Origin: Bacillus mojavensis RO-H-1 = KCTC 3706
GTDB lineage: Bacteria > Bacillota > Bacilli > Bacillales > Bacillaceae
Assembly: GCF_000245335.1 (NCBI RefSeq)
Contig: NZ_JH600304.1
Location: 62,001-126,000 of the forward strand
Length of the DNA stretch: 64,000 nucleotides
Reading direction: 5' to 3'
In this document: piece after piece, positions 61,435 through 64,000 of the stretch
Position numbering within the stretch: position 1 is the first letter of the stretch
Layout of the letters: the number at the start of each line of letters is the position of its first letter
The notes under the pieces: model-generated
The model's input: only the letters and a program-made list of their open reading frames with translations
The model's database searches: none
What the model was told of the DNA's origin: nothing
Translations under genes and position numbers: made by a program

Positions 61435-63763
61435 AATTCTCCTCTGTCATATCTGATGTATCATATGGAGGATAGACAGAAAAGGTTCCTGATCCGTTTT
61501 TGTACGTGTATTGGATCGTGCCGCTTTGATCAGTGCGCAGCACACGGATGGGTCGGCTCTTTAACAATTGAAGAACTTCTTGATGCGGATGATGGTACCT
61601 ATTGTTTTCTCCCGCTGAGATGATCGCCGTTTTCGGCTGAAGCTGTTTGATGAATTCTTCACCGGTAGAGCCCTTGCTTCCATGATGCCCCACCTTTAAC
61701 ACATCCGCTCTTATATTTGGGAAGACACTAATAATCTCCTGTTCCCCCTCTTTTTCCAGATCACCCGTCAGGAGCCAGCTGAGACTGCCTGTTTTCATCC
61801 ATAGAACGAGAGAAGAATTATTTTTACTTGCCGGATCAGGCGTTTCCGGTGACAGCACATGAAACTGCAAGTCCTTTATTTGCAATACATCACCCCGTTT
61901 CACCTCTTCAATTGCCACACCCTCCTGTCTGGCAGTCCGCAGCACTTTCTCATCATGAGGTTCAGAAACAAACCCTTTCGGAATAACGAGACGCTTTACT
62001 TTATGATGCTTCAGCAAAACCTCTGCCTCTCCGATATGATCTTGATCTGCATGCGTCAGTATCAGCGCATCAAGCTGCTTGATGCCCTTTGCCGTTAAAA
62101 AAGGGATCAGCACCTTTTCCCCCAGTGAAAAAGGATGCTGTTTTTCCCGCCAAGGCTCTGACGAATAAGACAAAGTGCCTCCTGTATCAATTAAAACACG
62201 GCCTTTCTGATAGGATGCACTGACAAACATACTGTCACCTTGTCCGATATCAATCATATCTACTTCTCCATCGGAACTAACATAAGGGAAAATAAAGAGC
62301 AGGGTAAGCGTTGCACAAAAAAGGCCTGCGGATACGGTCAGCCGGAGATATGAGCGTTTCTCGATACTCATAAGCAATATGATGACAGTGAGCGTGAATA
62401 AGAGAAGAAGTGCGGGTGCAGGACGTGAGATGATGATTGTGAATATTTCTATATCTGCGATTTTAGTGATCAGTCTGTTGGTCCAGGTCATCATTACATC
62501 AAACCAATAGAACAGAAATTGACCGACGGATGCTGAAAAAAATAATAGAATAACTCCTATAACAGCAGCCGGTAAAATACAGAATGTATAAAAAGGCACC
62601 AACACCATATTCATCGGAATGCTCATAATAGAAAACTGCTGAAAATGATACAGAAGAATGGGTAGTGAGCCTAGCTGGGCAATAACAGATACCATCGTCA
62701 GCTGTCCCAGACCCGTTTTGCTATGCTGAAAAATAGATGATGAGAGAATTAAAGAAAAACTGACCGCAAATGAAAGCTGAAATCCAGCTTCAAAAAGGTA
62801 GTAGGGATTAAAAAGCAAGAGGAGGATATACGAGAGACAGATTACCCCTGCAGAATTCACCCGCTGCTGAAAAAGGCTTCCCGCTAAGTAGATGCCCGAC
62901 ATCAGAGCGGCTCGGAGAACAGAAGGCGCTGCGCCTGTCAAAATAACATAGATCGGCAGAAACAAAAGGAGTAGGATTGACGCATTTTCTCTTGTTATAC
63001 CCAGACGGATCATTGCGTAAAATAGGCCAGCTGTCAAAATCCCGACATGGAGGCCTGAGATGGCTAATAGATGGACAACACCTAGATTTTGGTAAGCGTT
63101 AAGCACATCGTCATCCAAATAAGACCTCTCACCTACTGTAAGCGCCTGTACGATTCCTGCTGAATCTGACGGAAGCTTGGTGTTCGTGAATGATACGATG
63201 TATTTTCTCAAACTGAGAAGCTTATACCGGACACCTGAAGACTCACTGCAATTTCTAATAGATGTGACAGAATAGCTCCAATGAATATGCTGCCGGTAAA
63301 GATACTGGTGATAATCAAATGTTCCCGGCACTGTTGCTTGTTTGGGCTTCTCCAACTTACCAGTCAATTCGCATGCCATACCCGGCTCTAGATGTGACAG
63401 TTTGTCTTTTTCAGCTAAAGACTGAATCCGATAAGAGGCAGCCCATTTTTCGCCATCAGGCGTCTTGATCAGCAAAGACATCCGATCTCCGTCAATTTTA
63501 GGAATACTATGAACGACCGCCTTGAAGTGATAGCTGCCCTGCTTGTACGAAGAAGTATTTTGAAAATCTGTAATCTTAAACAGGGCAAAATTGAGCACAA
63601 AAGAGAATAAACATACAAAAATGAGTGGAGCGTGTCTTGTTTTGACTGACACAATAAGAAGAAAGAGGAAGAAGAGAAAGACAGCGGAGAAATAAGAGGC
63701 GGCAGCAATTCCAGCCGTTGCTGAAGCTGCCGCCAAAGGCAATAATAGACGCGAATGTCGCAT
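61433..63763 (-). CDS. comEC: Competence DNA channel protein ComEC
   Basis: Polytopic membrane protein that forms the channel for single-stranded DNA uptake in transformation. An N-terminal hydrophobic part and extracellular OB-like DUF4131 domain (about 60-175) are followed by the Competence membrane domain (about 215-490, with VHLLAISGLHVGIL) and a C-terminal metallo-beta-lactamase-like domain (about 510-776) with LTHADQDHIGE, LLTGDLEKEGEQ and VGHHGSKGST, suggested to degrade the non-transforming strand. ATG at 63763 gives 776 residues and follows the comEB stop by one codon, so translation is likely coupled. Confidence 0.96.
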   Translation of the reverse strand: MRHSRLLLPLAAASATAGIAAASYFSAVFLFFLFLLIVSVKTRHAPLIFVCLFSFVLNFALFKITDFQNTSSYKQGSYHFKAVVHSIPKIDGDRMSLLIKTPDGEKWAASYRIQSLAEKDKLSHLEPGMACELTGKLEKPKQATVPGTFDYHQYLYRQHIHWSYSVTSIRNCSESSGVRYKLLSLRKYIVSFTNTKLPSDSAGIVQALTVGERSYLDDDVLNAYQNLGVVHLLAISGLHVGILTAGLFYAMIRLGITRENASILLLLFLPIYVILTGAAPSVLRAALMSGIYLAGSLFQQRVNSAGVICLSYILLLLFNPYYLFEAGFQLSFAVSFSLILSSSIFQHSKTGLGQLTMVSVIAQLGSLPILLYHFQQFSIMSIPMNMVLVPFYTFCILPAAVIGVILLFFSASVGQFLFYWFDVMMTWTNRLITKIADIEIFTIIISRPAPALLLLFTLTVIILLMSIEKRSYLRLTVSAGLFCATLTLLFIFPYVSSDGEVDMIDIGQGDSMFVSASYQKGRVLIDTGGTLSYSSEPWREKQHPFSLGEKVLIPFLTAKGIKQLDALILTHADQDHIGEAEVLLKHHKVKRLVIPKGFVSEPHDEKVLRTARQEGVAIEEVKRGDVLQIKDLQFHVLSPETPDPASKNNSSLVLWMKTGSLSWLLTGDLEKEGEQEIISVFPNIRADVLKVGHHGSKGSTGEEFIKQLQPKTAIISAGENNRYHHPHQEVLQLLKSRPIRVLRTDQSGTIQYTYKNGSGTFSVYPPYDTSDMTEEN

Positions 63764-63766
63764 CAA

Positions 63767-64000
63767 TCACACATAACTCGTAAAAAGTTTATTGGCCTGT
63801 TCATGTATTTTCTTCAAATCTTCCTCTGCGAGACCGGCATCCGCTAATTTTTCTAAAAGCCCCGCTACAAATGAAAGCTTTTCTCTGTTTTTCAGATCAA
63901 CGATCATCTCATCAAGTTCAACCTGTTCAACCGTAACGCCAGACTGCTCAAATAGCTCCTGGGCATACGGATGTGTTTTATAATCCTCAGCGTAATATAC
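63767..64000 (-). CDS. comEB: ComEB, dCMP-deaminase-like competence protein (C-terminal part only)
   Basis: The last 77 codons plus stop of a gene that enters from the right edge. The reading frame (VYYAEDYKTHPYAQELFEQSG, then LKNREKLSFVAGLLEKLADAGL and KLFTSYV-stop) matches the C-terminus of B. subtilis ComEB, a deoxycytidylate deaminase-like protein in the comE operon upstream of comEC. The zinc-binding catalytic core lies outside the window. ComEB is reported to help locate late competence proteins at the cell pole. Confidence 0.9.
   Translation of the reverse strand, partial: VYYAEDYKTHPYAQELFEQSGVTVEQVELDEMIVDLKNREKLSFVAGLLEKLADAGLAEEDLKKIHEQANKLFTSYV

Overview
This window is core chromosome from a member of the Bacillus subtilis species complex. 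The evidence is gene content and order. Reading right to left, mostly on the minus strand, they run comEB-comEC, (yqzM), holA, (rpsT), gpr-spoIIP-yqxA, lepA-hemW, hrcA-grpE-dnaK-dnaJ-prmA-rsmE-mtaB, (yqeW), rpsU-yqeY, yqeZ-floA-yqfB, yqfC-yqfD-phoH-pgpH-ybeY-dgkA-cdd-era-yqzL-recO, glyQ-glyS, ccpN-yqfL, yqxD-dnaG-sigA, cccA, trmK-yqfO, (ispH, yqfQ), cshB-nfo, (yqfT), yqfU, zur, (yqfW), yqfX, (ispG, yqfZ), yqgA, (yqgB), yqgC, sodA, yqgE, pbpA and pstS-pstC-pstA-pstBA; parentheses mark plus-strand genes. Protein lengths mostly equal those I remember for B. subtilis 168. Scattered substitutions and an insertion-sequence remnant suggest a different strain or sister species. Identification rests on memory of the family and synteny, because no search could be run.

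Region by region: 1-3.7 kb is the phosphate-starvation pst transporter with four PhoP-type boxes at an 11-bp period. 3.7-9.6 kb holds a class B penicillin-binding protein, an MFS transporter, Mn superoxide dismutase and two membrane proteins. 9.6-12.6 kb is the only accessory-looking stretch: a decayed IS3-family element, the small secreted protein YqgA and a fragment of an IS200/IS605 element. 12.6-24 kb carries two isoprenoid (MEP pathway) enzymes, zinc regulation, DNA repair, an RNA helicase and a cytochrome c. 24-33 kb is the macromolecular synthesis cluster (primase, sigma-A), CcpN and its partner kinase/phosphatase, and glycyl-tRNA synthetase under a T-box. 33-46 kb is the era/ybeY/pgpH/phoH group, sporulation genes yqfC-yqfD and the flotillin FloA. 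46-57 kb is the CIRCE-controlled dnaK operon with RNA- and ribosome-modifying enzymes, hemW and lepA. 57-64 kb holds sporulation and germination genes, rpsT, holA and the competence DNA channel.

The most important observation concerns sequence quality or recent mutation. Five conserved genes (nfo, yqxD, glyS, yqzL, yqfD) are split by small indels, four of them within A/T homopolymers and the fifth (yqzL) in an A-rich stretch. One of these, glyS, is expected to be essential. This pattern fits homopolymer errors in the assembly better than real gene loss, and anyone using this sequence should check these sites in the reads.

I found no CRISPR array, tRNA or rRNA gene, prophage, or defence or toxin system, and no convincing new multi-gene system. 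The remaining candidates for novelty are regulatory: a terminator-like hairpin that buries the yqfC ribosome-binding site, two stacked hairpins between dnaK and dnaJ, and a sigma-E-like promoter with an inverted repeat far upstream of cccA.
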